From Dysidea avara (Eukaryota; Porifera; Demospongiae; Dictyoceratida; Dysideidae), in the NCBI RefSeq assembly GCF_963678975.1, contig NC_089274.1:44856075-44920074 (forward strand): a stretch of DNA of 64,000 nt, in the 5' to 3' direction. The notes beneath the pieces were generated by a model. That model was given only the letters and a program-made list of their open reading frames with translations, was not told where the DNA came from and did no database searches. This document shows, piece after piece, positions 23,401-38,392 of the stretch; the first letter of the stretch is position 1; every line of letters starts with the position of its first letter. A program made the position numbers and the translations under genes.

Positions 23401-26400
23401 TCAGTGACTGTTCTATCAGACCCCCTGAATTTACACCACGTTGTTTTTCTCTTTGCAACTCCTTAGCTGTCACTGCATCACAAAAGGTTTGAGTTATGAT
23501 GGCTAACCTATTTACTGACCAATTTAGTCTCTTATAAACAGTTTGTACTGTAAGCATTACAAAATATCAGAAAATAACTGTCCATAACTCTGTTAATATT
23601 TATCAGATTTGCACTAAACTTAGGACATGAACTCATCTTAATGCATCCTTACTTTACGCACAGTTTTTAAGATGATGGAATTGTGCAACTGCATTTTATG
23701 ATGTTTTTGTAAACTGTATATATGAAAAAAAAAGATAAATCTAAACCCCTGTAACAGGGAAGAAAAAATGATATTAAGCCGAAATCTGAGGGTTTGTATT
23801 GCACAAGTGTGTGCATAAAACAATCTTAGTACGTGGAGTGGCTGAAGGTGGAGTGCTGAAGATGGAGAGCCATTAGCAATGTAATAATCATTACGCATGA
23901 ATAGTAGTACTTTTCTTTCTTCCTATCAATATACCGACATGCCAGCTTTCTTGACACATGACACACTATAAGGAGTCTGAAATATTCTAATATAGCAGCC
24001 AGCTAAAGTGAAGTTTCTTGTAAAATATCATTGTAAATAATCATATAATTCAGCAACAAATTGTGTATGTGGTATAAGTCAGGTAGTTATAATTGAGCGC
24101 TGCACATATGTATAAGTATAACTAACATTTAGTGGCCAAATTTGTCCCAGCACTTGAGCAACTCTAAAAATAGCTTTTGTCATTTCAAATACTTTTTTGA
24201 CTTTGGAAAAAGGTTCAGTTCTTGCCTGGATTGGTATAGTTTAACAGTGAAACTGATTGGGTAAATTTTAAGGTTAAAACGAATATTCTAAATGCTAATG
24301 AAGCGAATAATTTTGAAAGTATTCGAATATTCTAAATGTATGTATTTGATTCACAAACACACTTAAAATTATTTCGTAAGAAAATGGCAATACATTTCAT
24401 AAAGATTTGATGTCTATTGCTTTACCATTGTAAAATATACATCTATAGAATATCCACTTGATTTAGAATGAATATTGAACTATTTGAATAGTTCGTTTTA
24501 GCTATCATCTATAGACTAGGATGTAGCTACCATGCTCTATAGCTGGATCAGCTACCGTGTCAGTGTCAGTGACCACATTGCATGGGAAAGCACATATACA
24601 GCTTAGGGTTGGAAAATGGTCACCAAATTTTCTAGAACTGTCCTTGGTGATTTCTATGGGCCACAAAACGTGTACCCAATCACATTCCAGTGCTGTCTAC
24701 AAGGATTCAGGCATATGAAACCATAGTTAGTTCTGTGGATATTAAGGCAATACAATCACCACATTTTTAATAAGTTTCATATCAGAAAGTCATATCGATT
24801 ATGAAACCTCATGAAAATAGAGTAACTATGTGAATTATTATGCAGAAAAAAACCTAATAATGACAATCATATAATATATAGTGCGGAAGTCACTAAATTA
24901 GATTGCAAACTTTTTTGTATTGGAATTATGATGCTAACTAACTAAGCTAAACTCAATCAATTTTAGACAAAAAATATGTTTAGAGCATAGGTATTCTAGA
25001 GTGCCCAAAACAATGCAAAGCATTAATAACAATAATAACAATATTAATGGTAACAAAACTTACCATTGAACTGTTGAAGTACATTAGTCTGTGACTGTCC
25101 AGGACAAAATATCGTTTCTGAAACTGAAAACAGTGTAACATTAAATGACAACTATACATATATATATATATATATTACTAATATTCCATACTTTCATAGT
25201 TCCTGGTGGAGTCTTAAGCAAGTATCCAGTCTTCACAAAGTCTTCAGAAAGTTCCTGTAAAATCTACAAGAAGTAAAGACAATAATAAGACTATGAAAAA
25301 GCACTATTATATGCTACTTGCACAAGTGAAGTACCATGCATAGATCAAAAATTAAACATATTGTAGACAAAAAGAGACTGACTACACCTATAATGCAATT
25401 GCCAGAACCCTCGCAGCTGGATATTTTTAGGCTGAGGGGACAATGACTTTGATAAGTAGCACTTCAGTTGCTAGCCGAGCTCAAACTGGTGATACAAAGT
25501 TCCTGTAAGCTTACTGTACTGAAGTGCAATGGAAATTATCCCTTATGGACGGTGCCTATCAATTAGTGGAAGTGAATTGCTAGCTATTTGTTAAATAGGT
25601 AATTCATCACTTCACATTATACTACATAGCTATTGATGAAAAATTTTAACAACATTTTTCCTATAACAATACTCACTATACTATGGGTTGTAATGCATGT
25701 ACACTACACTACACTACACTACACACTATACACAACACTACACTACACACTATACACAACACTACACTACACTACACTACACTACACTACACTACACTAC
25801 ACTACACTACACTACACTACACTACACTACACTACACTACACTACACTACACTACACTACACTACACTACACTACACTACACTACACTACACTACACACT
25901 ATACACACAAAGCAAAGCTTTCAGGTAAAAGTGAAAGTGTGGGCACACAATATTCCACCTAAACCTCACTGAGACATGGACACTTGGCACTTGCTTCCCC
26001 AGTTAACACCAGCTACCCATATGATGACTTAGAAGAGTGGGCTGCTTCCCCAGTTAATGTCAGTATCCCATTTACAGCTGGATATATACACAGAAGCAAT
26101 GTGAATAAAGGCTTTGTTCAAGGAACAGCAACTGGGCATCAGCAAGCACCAAACCTGCCAGTGCTCTACAATTGGCTGTGATGCCTTACACAAACACACA
26201 CATATGAACTAATGGAAAATCCATTAAGGTTTCAAGAAAGCTAGTAGCAATGATTTGTAAACACTCTTATATAACAATCGGAGGGTATAGTCTAATAAAA
26301 TATTCAGGTGATCATGAGCTTTTCACAGGAAGATACAATCTGTACTTGATTTGTACCCTCTTTCAAATGCCAAGAGCACTGGTCGGCACTAGCTACTTAG

Positions 26401-29400
26401 GTTCAGATGATATGCATGGAGCATTTTTAAATGTCTAGTTCTAGCACAGTAATGAGTAGGCAGCAAGGCACATGCATGCACACACAAACATTTACTTATG
26501 GCAGGATCATGTCAGTGTGGGCTACATTTATATTACACAATACAGATACAGTTATCCAAACAATGGGACCATCTAGTACTCAGCTTTGATTGTGAGCAGA
26601 AAAGCTATTTTCATACACTTGCATAGAGCAATCAGTTTCAATGTTTAGTTAGTTGAAACTTGTTAACTGAGGTTAACTACAGCACTCTAGGTACTTATTA
26701 TTCACAGTCACTAGATCACTTTTTTCTTTGTTGTTGAATTGGGAGAATCATTTTTCTTGACCCAAAGACAAAGAGAAAATCAATCTTATCATTGGACACT
26801 ATAATGGTCCTTCCTATTAAGGTATTTTAACTTTTGTGGCACAAATGCCCCCCAATGAATGACTAACTAACCTTAGAAAATGGTATGCATAAAGTCCTTT
26901 GATCTTTGGGAGATAATAAGGTCTTTAAAATCTCTAAAAGACCTCTGGAGAAGTTCTCTAAAATGGTCAGAGACCTCTGGAGAGGTTCTCTCTAAAATGA
27001 GACCTCCTGTCTCCAGTTCAAGTAGTCAACACACAGCACACCTCACTATAATGATCACTGATGTGCTGAGTAGCATTGCAGATTTCACAATTGATCATTG
27101 ATCTGCTTTGCCTCCCTCAGAAGGCAGAACAAATCAGTGAGCTTCTTTTTACATTTAACAATGTAGAAGGTTTACATTTTGTGCAAGATATGATGACATG
27201 ATGATGTTTTACTCAACCCACAATCAATCAATTTATCTACTAGTATAAATAAACCCACATAATTTTTAAGTCAGTTAGGACTGCCCACTTAGATCTTTGT
27301 GGCTTTAAAAATCCTCAGCTTCACCTCGGGTTTTTAAAATCATTAAGATCCTTGTGGTAGGTCTCTAACTATTGTACATTAAGTTTTAGTGCGAAATTAA
27401 AATCAGCACAATAGTAAAATTTTAACAACTTTGCCAACTTAAGGAATCTCACAATTATTAATCTTTGCATGCATAAAAAGTCACTGCCACAACACAGACT
27501 TCACAAAATAAAATGTCACCAAATACATGTTTAAAGCACAACTTTTTCCTGAGTGAGATGAAATGTCCTTGCCACCACCCCGAGCACTGGCTGTCAAGTG
27601 CTGAACAGCTAACGACTATTTTACTGCTGTCTTACCCCAAGGGCATCTATATTGAGCTGGCTCATAAGATTAAAATATCAGATACAGTACTCCCCCAATT
27701 ATCTGACCTCGGATTATCTGGACACTCGGTTATCCACTAGAGTATTTTGTCTAAGGTGTGCATTTTATTATAGTAATTGTACAGGGCTCTGTATATAAAT
27801 CAGTGGGCCTCAACTTTTGATTATCTGAGCACATCTTGATACCAAGGGAGGAGGATAATTGAAGGATTACTGTATTATACAATATTGTGGTATAAGAACA
27901 TACTTTAAGCACAGGTAAATGCACTTACTACTTGTCTTGGTATTCCAGGGTCTTTTGATTCTATAACATGTTTCTTGGCAGCTCTAATTCCACAGTACCA
28001 TTCAATGATTTCCTAGCACAACAATATCACCATGCAACTACAATGAAACACTCTAATAAAACATACACTTATGGTATGGTGAAAGGCTTAACAAATGGCC
28101 TATAGCTATATTAATTATAGATGTGCGGTTGACATTTAATGAGCAATACAAATACACACAATCAGCTTAAGTGTTTTGTAGTAATATCCAACTTGTAATC
28201 TAAGCATCATGCAATTTTTTTCTTGGATTCAATATTCTACCATATTAAAAGCTTGGCCATTACCCTTCCATTCTCGGCATAGACAAATATGTTTCTAGTC
28301 CTCCCATCCATTCGAGTTATAAGCTGCATAGAGTTCATGCGACCAAAATTTCCATTGATTATTGCATTCAACTGTAAAACTGGTATCTCATGTCTCGGAG
28401 CTTTGTCCTATAATACATATGCATTTATTGACAAATGTTTGTAATATCATCATACCTCTCTGTTTAGGAACATACTCAAGGTAGTTTTGTCCAAAATAAA
28501 CCATCGCGGTTGCCATTTGTCTCCTTGTTTCTTTAGCTTAAAAAGCATGCCAGCTTTCTCACCTAAATATGCAAGTGTATGTTCTATTAGAGTGTTTTAT
28601 ATGTAAACTTTATTGACACTCTAAGTATTCTATACCATATTTCCCCCTCTATTTATAAAACCACTAATATAATTTCAGAAACTTGATATCCACAACATAC
28701 ACGCATGCATTAAGCTAACTGTAGCCAGGCATTAGAGCTTAAATTTTCCTTTGAAGGATATAATTATTATGCCATCTATAGAATAGAGACCTGTGGTAAA
28801 GTCACCAACTAGATAGTTGCTTGTGATCTAGCTTGTCAAACTATATTAATCAAACAAAAATTGGCAAAGTCAGAGGGTTTCTAAACAGCATAGAAACCAT
28901 TTAAGTGTTTTAGAAAATTTCCCTGAGGGAAGAAGATAAAAAACAGCGAGAAAAAGTGGCAAACTGTGGCTGCAATATCAAGACGTAGCCTTTGAGTTTA
29001 TATGATGTCAGTGACACACCGTGATATTAGTGTATCAATAACCTTCATCCTAATTGTGTTTAGGTCTTTAAGAACTTTGTACGCATGTTTTAACCATAAC
29101 TATATAATTCACTAACTGCATTTTGAAATTTGTGAAATTAGTTACCTGTCAGATAAGATGGTAAAGCATTCCGAGCTTCTGTAAATTCTTTCCTTTGATA
29201 TTTGGCATAGATCCACTGTTCTCGTAACAAGCTGCACACAACACATTTGATTGTAGGTGACTATGTAAGTTAATAATAACTCACAGACAGCTGTCTGGAG
29301 ACGGCTTGACCCAACAATCTGGTATTTCCTTCTCATAGACAGCGTTTGACTTGATGTTCCCATTATCCTTCATTATCTATTGCACATTAAAGATATTAAT

Positions 29401-29913
29401 TACAGGATGACAAATCAGACACACAGATGTCTTGAGCAGCCATATATTTTGAATTATTTCATCCATAAAAGGAAGTTTACCCTTTAATGACTTAATTATA
29501 GATATGTAACTAGCTACCTGAACGCCAACATCGTCCCAGTCTTCCAATCTGATTGCTTTCAAGTTAGAATTAGACAGAGCGCGGAATACTCCGCTGCAGT
29601 GTACGCAGATAAACACGCCATATTCCAGAGAAGCCCAAGTAGGTTCTGTCCGAGCCATACACCATACCTAAAAGTAACATTGTTTTCTACAGCAAGATCA
29701 TACCTTCTTTTCCGCACTCTGAGCAAGTGGAGTTTCCCTCCTGGTTGACCAATAGATCTATGTCCTTGTTGGCTTTATCGCTGGTGACGCTAGCTGGTAG
29801 CGGAATGAAAATATCGTTATTAGCACGGTAGATATGTCCCATTAATTGTACAGCCATGTAGCTATATGATTAACATTTCACGCTCTAAATTATTACTTAC
29901 CTCGGATTGACAT
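20475..29913 (-). CDS. ADAP-B: ArfGAP with dual PH domains, divergent paralogue
   Basis: Eleven coding exons: 29901-29913, 29704-29793, 29518-29645, 29285-29376, 29146-29231, 28456-28562, 28264-28407, 27929-28012, 25192-25263, 25064-25123, 20475-20735. They sum to 1137 nt, 379 codons with the stop, so 378 residues. Zinc ligands are C28, C31, C48 and C51, and the arginine finger is R56 in CSGVFRALSN. The LGxHxS segment that follows this arginine in ADAP-A is absent and the loop is two residues shorter. Then come LLREQWIYAKYQRKEF, PH1 (GEKAGMLFKLKKQGDKW, RWFILDKTTLSMF), EIIEWYCGIRAAKKHV and PH2 ([25 protein letters not shown]). Exon sizes 107, 144 and 84 nt are identical to A and C, showing tandem duplication. 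The first coding exon is only 13 nt. The last intron (20736-25063) is the longest and hosts foldback elements. Confidence 0.92.
20923..21178. mobile_element. Foldback element, copy 1
   Basis: The left arm contains cacacaaaacagccaagctg, tggtgcacctgggtgaaaaa and gaaatcaaaggtgg. The right arm mirrors it with ccgccacctttgatttt, cttcacagcttgactg and tttttgtg. The whole folds as an imperfect hairpin of about 256 bp. It is related to 22880-23090, with which it shares the gaaatcaaaggtgg arms. It lies in the last intron of ADAP-B. Confidence 0.65.
21180..21700 (+). repeat. Repeat flanking foldback copy 1 (partner 23095-23470)
   Basis: Shared landmarks with 23095-23470 occur in the same order: ctttagggtttgtttt versus ctttggggtttgtttt; taatactccaatagagtgca versus taatactctaatagagtgca; gtccctggtttgaactctgg versus gtccctggtttgactttgtt; and ctgctctatcagagtat versus ctgttctatcagaccccc. 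The ggtttgaactc word resembles a Pol III B box, hinting at a SINE-like origin, but no cloverleaf was found. Confidence 0.5.
22880..23090. mobile_element. Foldback element, copy 2
   Basis: The arms gaaatcaaaggtggtag and ccaccacctttgatttcaca are near-complementary, separated by an AT-rich loop. Outer bases ccttaaaaagccagagtgaa and gtgtttaatggcc partly pair. It is homologous to the element at 20923-21178 and is followed by the same flanking repeat, so the composite unit was duplicated within the ADAP-B intron. Confidence 0.6.
25699..25907 (+). repeat. (ACACT)n pentanucleotide array
   Basis: About 200 bp of tandem acact, starting with an irregular part (cacactatacacaacactac) and then perfect for some 140 bp. 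Because the unit length is not a multiple of three, all plus frames stay open and give spurious T-L-H-Y repeats. Lies in an ADAP-B intron. Confidence 0.95.
25910..26180 (+). repeat. Microsatellite-associated repeat, copy next to (ACACT)n
   Basis: It contains cttccccagttaacaccagc and tacccatatgatg, then gggctgcttccccagttaat. This is related to cores at 11800-11900, 43690-43790 and (inverted) 57530-57570. The partner microsatellite here is the pentamer array immediately upstream. Confidence 0.55.
27545..27670 (-). mobile_element. 3'-end fragment of the poly(A) retroelement family
   Basis: The stretch ccttgccaccaccc, gagcactggctgtcaagtgc and ccaagggcatc aligns with 13590-13690, the 3' untranslated end of the retroelement inserted at 13567-13993. 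A short T run (ctttttcc) precedes it at the expected poly(A) side. It is a very short 5'-truncated copy. Confidence 0.55.
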
Positions 29914-30271
29914 CTTCTATCACTTCACTCCGGCGGAACACCTATAACCTATTCGGCTGGAATGCTATTACTACGCATGCGCATAACTTAGACTAACACC
30001 TTATAAGAGCTGTCAATATAGATATCAACTAGCTACGGATATAAGTGGTGCTGAGATTGGTACAAGCCAGTCACGGTACCATGCCACATAGGCATACCTA
30101 ATACATGAAGTCTATCATGAGCTGGCAAAATTGATGCAGCATCAACCCTGCAAGTTATTTCCTTGCCTTGATCAATAGAAAAACAAGTCTAATGTAATAT
30201 TGAAACAAGGAATAGTATATATTTGCACATCACAATTGCATGATGACTGATTGATTATTTACCACAATCTC

Positions 30272-30277
30272 TTTATT
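30272..30277 (-). terminator. Candidate polyadenylation signal for ADAP-C
   Basis: AATAAA on the minus strand, about 170 nt downstream of the ADAP-C stop at 30448 and well before the ADAP-B start. The hexamer and its position are seen; use is inferred. Confidence 0.45.
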
Positions 30278-30447
30278 ATATAATGTCATAGTCGTACACA
30301 GTACACATATCATTACATAAAGTACACAGGTCATGGATGCAGTATATACAACAGATTCCATGCAGTATTTATATATATTAGCCGTAACAGAGCCATGTGC
30401 AATGTAGTAGTGCTGCTGCTGCTGTAGGTGTGTCCGTAATGAGTGCA

Positions 30448-32106
<1,659 letters not shown>

Positions 32107-32277
32107 AATTACCGAAATAAAAGAACGCACGTAGCTAGAAGTTGTTGTCCACTTTCTTCGATGATGATTAACAAACCGCTTATATATATAGCAACAGCAT
32201 CCAAGTGCTATGACCGTATGATCACGTGAAATTACGTAAGGTAAATAAAACTTATTAAAATAACACATGACATCATA

Positions 32278-35200
32278 CTATATGTTGTCACAATGACTTG
32301 GTTTTGGTGAATACAATTTCCAGTTTAGTTGATTGTTCTTCAAACCAACAGCTGTCATCTTGTCCTTGATTGAAGCTGCCGTCACCGCACAGAGCTCCAG
32401 GACTACTTCATGAAACACTGCATTACGGCCCACCTGTGGGTAGCATAGCACAATTGTGGGTTCTGGTAGCATAAACAGTCACCTTAATAGCCATGAAACG
32501 TATACATATGCAAACAAAGCCTTCCATCCCCTTACTGGGCTGGTATCATGTGACATAGTCTGATTTGTATAGCTATGTCATGCACTATTGCCTGATCAAA
32601 GCTATCATGCACACCCACTATATACTACTACTAATTACCTCAGTGAAATTTAATTTAGTTTGAAAGAGATGAAGACTTGCAGTGTTGTTCTCCAGGATCT
32701 TAACTCTAAACTTGTTAATATTGAGTTCTTCAGTTGCTGTATATAATGTACATACTGTAACACACTAAAGTATTAGAATACACACTGTACCATAAAGCAT
32801 CATTAGCAGGACTGCTTCACTAGCTAGCCCTTGTCTTCTGACAGATGGCTCTAAACAGATGACATTGCAATGCTATAACTGTACACTGATAGGTATTGTG
32901 TAGCTATGCTGGAATGTGGAACCATAAAACACATTCATTAACATACATAATATCAATCAAGCACATTGTTTAACTCCTGTATGAATACTCTATTTGCTGG
33001 TGATGTATTTTGAATTAGTTACATATTGCAACAGGTGTGTGATTTCCAATGTCACATTCGTATCAATTTTATTTGTGATACGTGTAGGTATTGGTATTAG
33101 CTGCTAACATCATACAAAACCCATTTTGGGTATAACACTGCAAAAGAAGTCAATAGTAAGTCTTGCTGACAAATACTACTACTGCTGCTACGATATATCA
33201 CTGGAGTACTGTGACTTCTGATCACAAAATATAGTCACAAAGTCTACCAGAGATAAGGTGTGTACTACACACTACAACAGCTTAGCTATAATTCAGTTTG
33301 GTCTTATACCTTAGCAGCCACAAGCCATTTACATATGAAGATGCTTAGTGCAGTAACTCATTATCTATCTGTTGTGTAAGAACTTATGAACCTATGAAGT
33401 GGGAGTAATAGTTAGCTTAAACTTGTCTTAAGAACCGGTCATCACTAGAAGTACACTGAACTCAACAAATTCCCTTGGCCAATAGACTGGCTCAAAGATG
33501 CTAAGCAATTCACATAGATATATGGCTTATCGTAATTGAATACAACACAAGGTTTGTAGGTTAAGGTACAAATGTGTGTGCATCATCATTAGCACAATGT
33601 AAAACATTTCTTACATCACATAGCCACTAGACAGCATGTCACACTTTTGCCAATACACACATTAAGAAAATTCTTATTAATACTGCTAAGGCTATCTCGA
33701 ACAAACTCTTTCCGGATATCCTATGGATAATGACATTATCAATTACTATAAAGCATTACAATTTTTTTATGAATATAATAATTGTTGTACACACAGTTGA
33801 GATCAATTACATTCAGACAGCTAAATTGGTAAAAATGAATAGTGTAGAAACTCGGTATCGAAGAAAGTTTAACATAAAATTGTCTTAAATTACCATTGTC
33901 CTGATGGCTATAAATCACTATTCAGATACTGAATTAATATCCGGATATCCACGGTACCTGTTTCAACCCTACCACAGCACCTATGGAGGTTGTAGCAATA
34001 AGGTGGCCTTGGTAAAAAGGCCCACATAAGGTCTGAGACCACTATAAAGAGAAAGTGACTATCAAGCTTTGATCAACAAACCAAACATTACACACTTTTA
34101 AACAACACGGCAACATTATGATGTGAAGTGTGGCATTACCTACGCCTTAAAGTGTACTGTTACTATCCTTAAAAGCATACTAATTACACTCCGTTGATTA
34201 TTCTCTTCACAGATGAATCAAGGAGTGCATACATCACCCTACAAGACTACATATATAGCACAAAATGTGACAATTTCATAAAGATCATTACATGATTTTA
34301 GCAGATGTTGGAATCTTGCTATACCAAAAGTACTCATCAGTTTGGTTCTAATTAACTAAAGGTGATACCTAAATGTTTGTTATAGGACACTGCATAAACC
34401 TTTTATCACTGTAACATCTACAGCTCCAAGGTATGCAATTACATTACTGTACGTGTGATTACCTGCAACCATCACTTCTACCTCAGCTAATGTAACATCA
34501 CTAGAATCATTGAAGAATAAGTTCACATCACCAACCATGCTGTCTGTATCATATACCATGATATGTGAAGTATGAGCTTGCTTTAGGTGTACTGACCAAT
34601 TTCACTGGTTGAAACATCTTCATATAGTTGCTTGCTTAGCACAATGAATGTGGACTCTAAAACAATAACAATAACAATAATAATCACATACAGCAATTAG
34701 TGAATAATTAGTAGGGGTTACATGTAATGTCTCAATGTAAATGATTATACCTACAAGTATGCATGAATCTGCACCCTATTGTAGGAAACTGGTAGAATTA
34801 TGACTGTTGACTGATTGATAATTATAAAACTTACCTGTTTGTGGCTACCCTTTTACTTAATTTAATACACTAGTGGATGGCCCAAAATGTACTGCACACC
34901 TCTATCCAGATTGCCAGTACAGTAGTGACCTCTGATTTAATCCCCAGTCTAATATCTCTCGTAACAGTTACTGTGTAAGTGGTTACCATGCTTATCAGTT
35001 CAAAAGAAACTTGATTATTGAGGTATCTGCCTTTTCGATCAGTTTAGGAGATAGCTTATCACACGTCACAAGAATTGCTGTTGGAAATTGAATGAAGTTT
35101 CTAACTGTTACATGCTGAGCACATGCGGGTAAAAACTGCTGACATGATGAACTAATAGTGTTCTGCGATACAGTGCATTTTGTGTATCACGTATCACCAT

Positions 35201-38200
35201 CAATAAACTGTTCGATACGACACTATATCACGATACTATAATGAAGTGGTCATGGCTAGTTATGACTGGCATATTAGCTAATAGTTGTAACAATATCCAA
35301 TTTATCTGTACCTTAAAGAGCCAACACTGATTCTACATTCACTATGTATACAGTCTATTCAGTGAGTGATGATAAACTACAGTATGACAAATAGCTGGTG
35401 TGTTTAGTATGAAAGCACATCTCTACCTGGATACCTGTCTCTAGTACACCACCCAGACAATTAGACATTTTAATGCATGCTCCCACAAAGGCTTGTCTGG
35501 ATTACTCCGCATTTTGATGAGTTGTCAAGATGGCTAGTATCAGCAGATTGTTTACTGCTTAGTGGTGCAGTTCTTTATACTTGAAGTGTAACCATTTAGA
35601 AGACCCGGGTAAGAATATTTTAGCCATAACAGGCGTTAACAGCAGCACCAATACACACACATTTGTATGGCTTCTCGTAACGTTGCTTTAAAGGACAGGT
35701 AAATAGAGAGGCTTTCTTTTTGAGTATCTAGATCACTGTTACAGTAATAGAGCAATCACTGACTGTTTATACTAGAAAACTTCGATATATCAATATTTTC
35801 TAAGTACAGTATCGTATCATGATACTTATTTGCTGTATCGATATATTGCCGTATCGATATGTATTGCAGATCCCTAGTAACTAAACACAAAACTGTTCTC
35901 TGACACAGTATACCACATGGTCTAATTGTTGCTGCAAATGAAAATCACTTGACAAGAATTATTTCAGTGGTTTTAGGTTTCTATGAAATACGTTTAATTT
36001 ATTATACAACTTAAACAGATATTTCTTGCTCACCAACAGTATCTATTAAGAAAACTAGAAATTATTTCCAATTAAAATGCTATAAGTCTGGAAGTATTTA
36101 CTGGATTTCACAAAAGTATCCAAAATATTGAAGGATAAATTTCATCACCATAGAATAAGAGTGGAAAGGACAATGGACAAGCACATGAGTATAATAAAAA
36201 TTATACTGATAACAAATCTATTCTGGAAACAAGACAAACATGGAGCAGGGCAGGTCCAGACTAATAAAAAAGTGAAGTTCCATGGTAGGCGTGGTAGCTA
36301 GTCATAGCCAGCTACAGTGTGCTATAGTTGCTGTGCATGACAATAAACAATAACCTCCCAGTAGTGTTTTACTATTAAGCAGACCTTCTTGCAGAGCTAT
36401 TGCATATAATAGTTATCGATATGCTCAATTAATATGCTTAAACATTAAATTGACAGGTACAACAACCCGTGAAAAATCTCACCCTGACCAATTATTGAGG
36501 CAATGTGCACATCATAGGTGGCTTAATCTTCAGGTGGTCTTGGGGAGAACAATTCACTGGATCAAACCTTGCAGCAACTGGACAACAGTACTGAGCTCAA
36601 ACATGATGTGGCTTGATTGTCATAGTCTTATCTGCCTGTCGTGATGATACAAATCCTATACGGGAAAGCTACCATACAGCACCTGGATCTTAGCCAGCTA
36701 CCAGCACCTGTGCTTCTCAACCTTTCAAATAGTGAATAATAACTCTCATTAACCTTCCAGTTTACTGATTACGAGGCTCTTGGCTGCATGAGTGCCAACC
36801 ATGGTGATCTCACAATTGAAATCACGTGTGAAATTATTGATTTCAAAGAAAATCACTGTAATTTAAAATTTTTGTACACCCTTTGAAAAGTGATGGACCC
36901 TTCAGGATCATGTATCCCAGCACTACCCAAAACTCAATTGGTGGCCACTTAAGAAACTCATTCAATTCCAGTCTTCTTGTCTAATGTTTCACCAATATCA
37001 AAACATTCCTATGTCACCTCCAATTCAGTTTGGTTGCTGTCATTATAATACCAGGAGAAATGATTTTTTTTGCTAATTCACAGAGGTTACACTAGAAATT
37101 TTCAGGTTTACTGCCCCTCATTGGTGGAATTTAATACCATCTTCCTTCCATGCTACTATCAAAAGCCTCCACTACGAGCAATTCATGATTACCATGCATA
37201 TCTACTTAATGACTAGCTTGAGTTTGTCATCTTTTTTTGATTTTGTATTATTCAGTTGTTCTAGCTTGTAGCTATATTGCATTTAGTTAATTTTTGTACT
37301 ATGTATTTTTAGTGTTGCTGTAGTTGTTACTCTTGCAAGGAAGAACAGCTCTAGCCGATTGTGTGGAGTTAAATTCAGGATATGAGCACCAGGAGGCTGT
37401 GGTATTATTGGGTATACGGTAGTGATGTGCAATATACCGAAAAATTATCAACATTGCAATATTTTTTCAATACCGACATCGTATCAAATCTGAATATTTT
37501 TATAACTGATATCAATACTTATCGTATAGTCAATAGTTTGCTACAATTTTGAACATATTGAGTAATATTTTGGTAAATTTACAACTTTTGGTGTGTGATT
37601 GTGTAATCACGGTAGAAATGAAGCTTAGTTCTGTACAGTTTTACCATTTTAAAAAGCGACTACCAGTTTCCAAGGCTTGTTATTACCTTCATCACAAATT
37701 CTATAAAGCATAGCTGCTAATTATAAACATTTGCCCCATGCAATTAATCAGAAGAAAAAATGCCGAAAAAGTATCGAAATTTCAATATTTTACCAATTAT
37801 CGTATCGATATCGTACCAAAGCCAAAAATCAAACATCACTAGTATACGGACATGCCCTTTGCAGTATTTTTACAGGTTTTGTCACTACACCTGCATTCAT
37901 CTAGTTACCTGAAGACCACTACAGGGGTAGCACATAGGAGTTGGGGCCTGCTTGAAAGTTTTAGAAACCAGCAATAATTAATTAATTTGTAACTAGCCTT
38001 AGTCTTATTGTTATACATACTGTCATCATCCGATATCCATTTCTGTTGCATCTCATATTCCTCCTGCAGAGTTAGCCGCTCCGAGGCGGTCTGTTCGCGA
38101 AGTTCCTCGCTCTGCATCCAACTATGGTACCTAGCGAGCAATCGAACGTCTATAGCTCGCTCATTTCTACAGCGATTATACATCTTACTTTGGCACATGT

Positions 38201-38265
38201 TCCGGACAATATGGCACAAGTACCACCTTATCCCCTCCTAACGTATACTCCTTTTTACGATACAT
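32278..38265 (-). CDS. NAT9: NAT9-like N-acetyltransferase (GNAT family)
   Basis: Seven coding exons: 38189-38265, 38021-38130, 34597-34656, 34463-34543, 32791-32850, 32639-32736, 32278-32433. They total 642 nt, 214 codons with TAG, giving 213 residues (animal NAT9 is about 207). Phase closes at every junction. The start gives MYRKKEYTLGGDKVVLVPY, then HVPKYHSWMQSEELREQTAS and LTLQEEYEMQQKW, STFIVL, MVGDVNLFF, and the acetyl-CoA loop EPSVRRQGLASEAVLLM (R-x-x-G-x-A form). The C-terminal part is KFRVKILENNTASLHLFQ, then VGRNAVFHEVVLEL. NAT9 has been linked to microtubule stability in flies; its substrate is not settled. Intron 1 is only 58 bp while intron 2 is about 3.4 kb and carries two hAT-like elements. 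The start lies 127 bp after the SUZ12 stop, and the stop 171 bp before ADAP-C. Confidence 0.93.
32860..34440. other. NAT9 intron 4: no gene seen
   Basis: AT-rich intronic sequence between the exons at 34463-34543 and 32791-32850. No exon homology or tandem repeat was seen. Confidence 0.4.
35156..35876. mobile_element. hAT-like non-autonomous element
   Basis: The left end is tagtgttctgcgatacag and the right end, inverted, is tagggatctgcaatacat, both leading into gtatcgatat-type repeats. The flanking octamers are tgaactaa and gtaactaa (six of eight identical), consistent with an old 8-bp hAT target duplication. No transposase. Located in NAT9 intron 2. Confidence 0.6.
37420..37841. mobile_element. 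hAT-type MITE with perfect 8-bp target duplication
   Basis: The element starts tagtgatgtgcaatatac and ends atcaaacatcacta, so TAGTGATGT is the terminal inverted repeat. It is flanked on both sides by gtatacgg (37412-37419 and 37842-37849), a perfect 8-bp direct repeat. Interior words such as caatattttttcaatacc and the inverted gtatcgaaatttcaat extend the inverted repeat imperfectly. The ends and duplication length are diagnostic of hAT. Located in NAT9 intron 2, close to exon 2. Confidence 0.85.
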
Positions 38266-38392
38266 AAAGTACCCAGAAAAACGAAACCCACAATCGACTA
38301 TAAATACATTATAAATATTTCATGTTTGGTCTTAAAATTGAACAACAAAATACACATAATATAATATCCTAATATGGTAGAAGTTCCTATGG

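Noticed and set aside
25633-25972. Overlapping ORFs of up to 109 codons rich in T, L, H and Y
   Set aside because: They are three frames of the (ACACT)n array; no real protein is supported.
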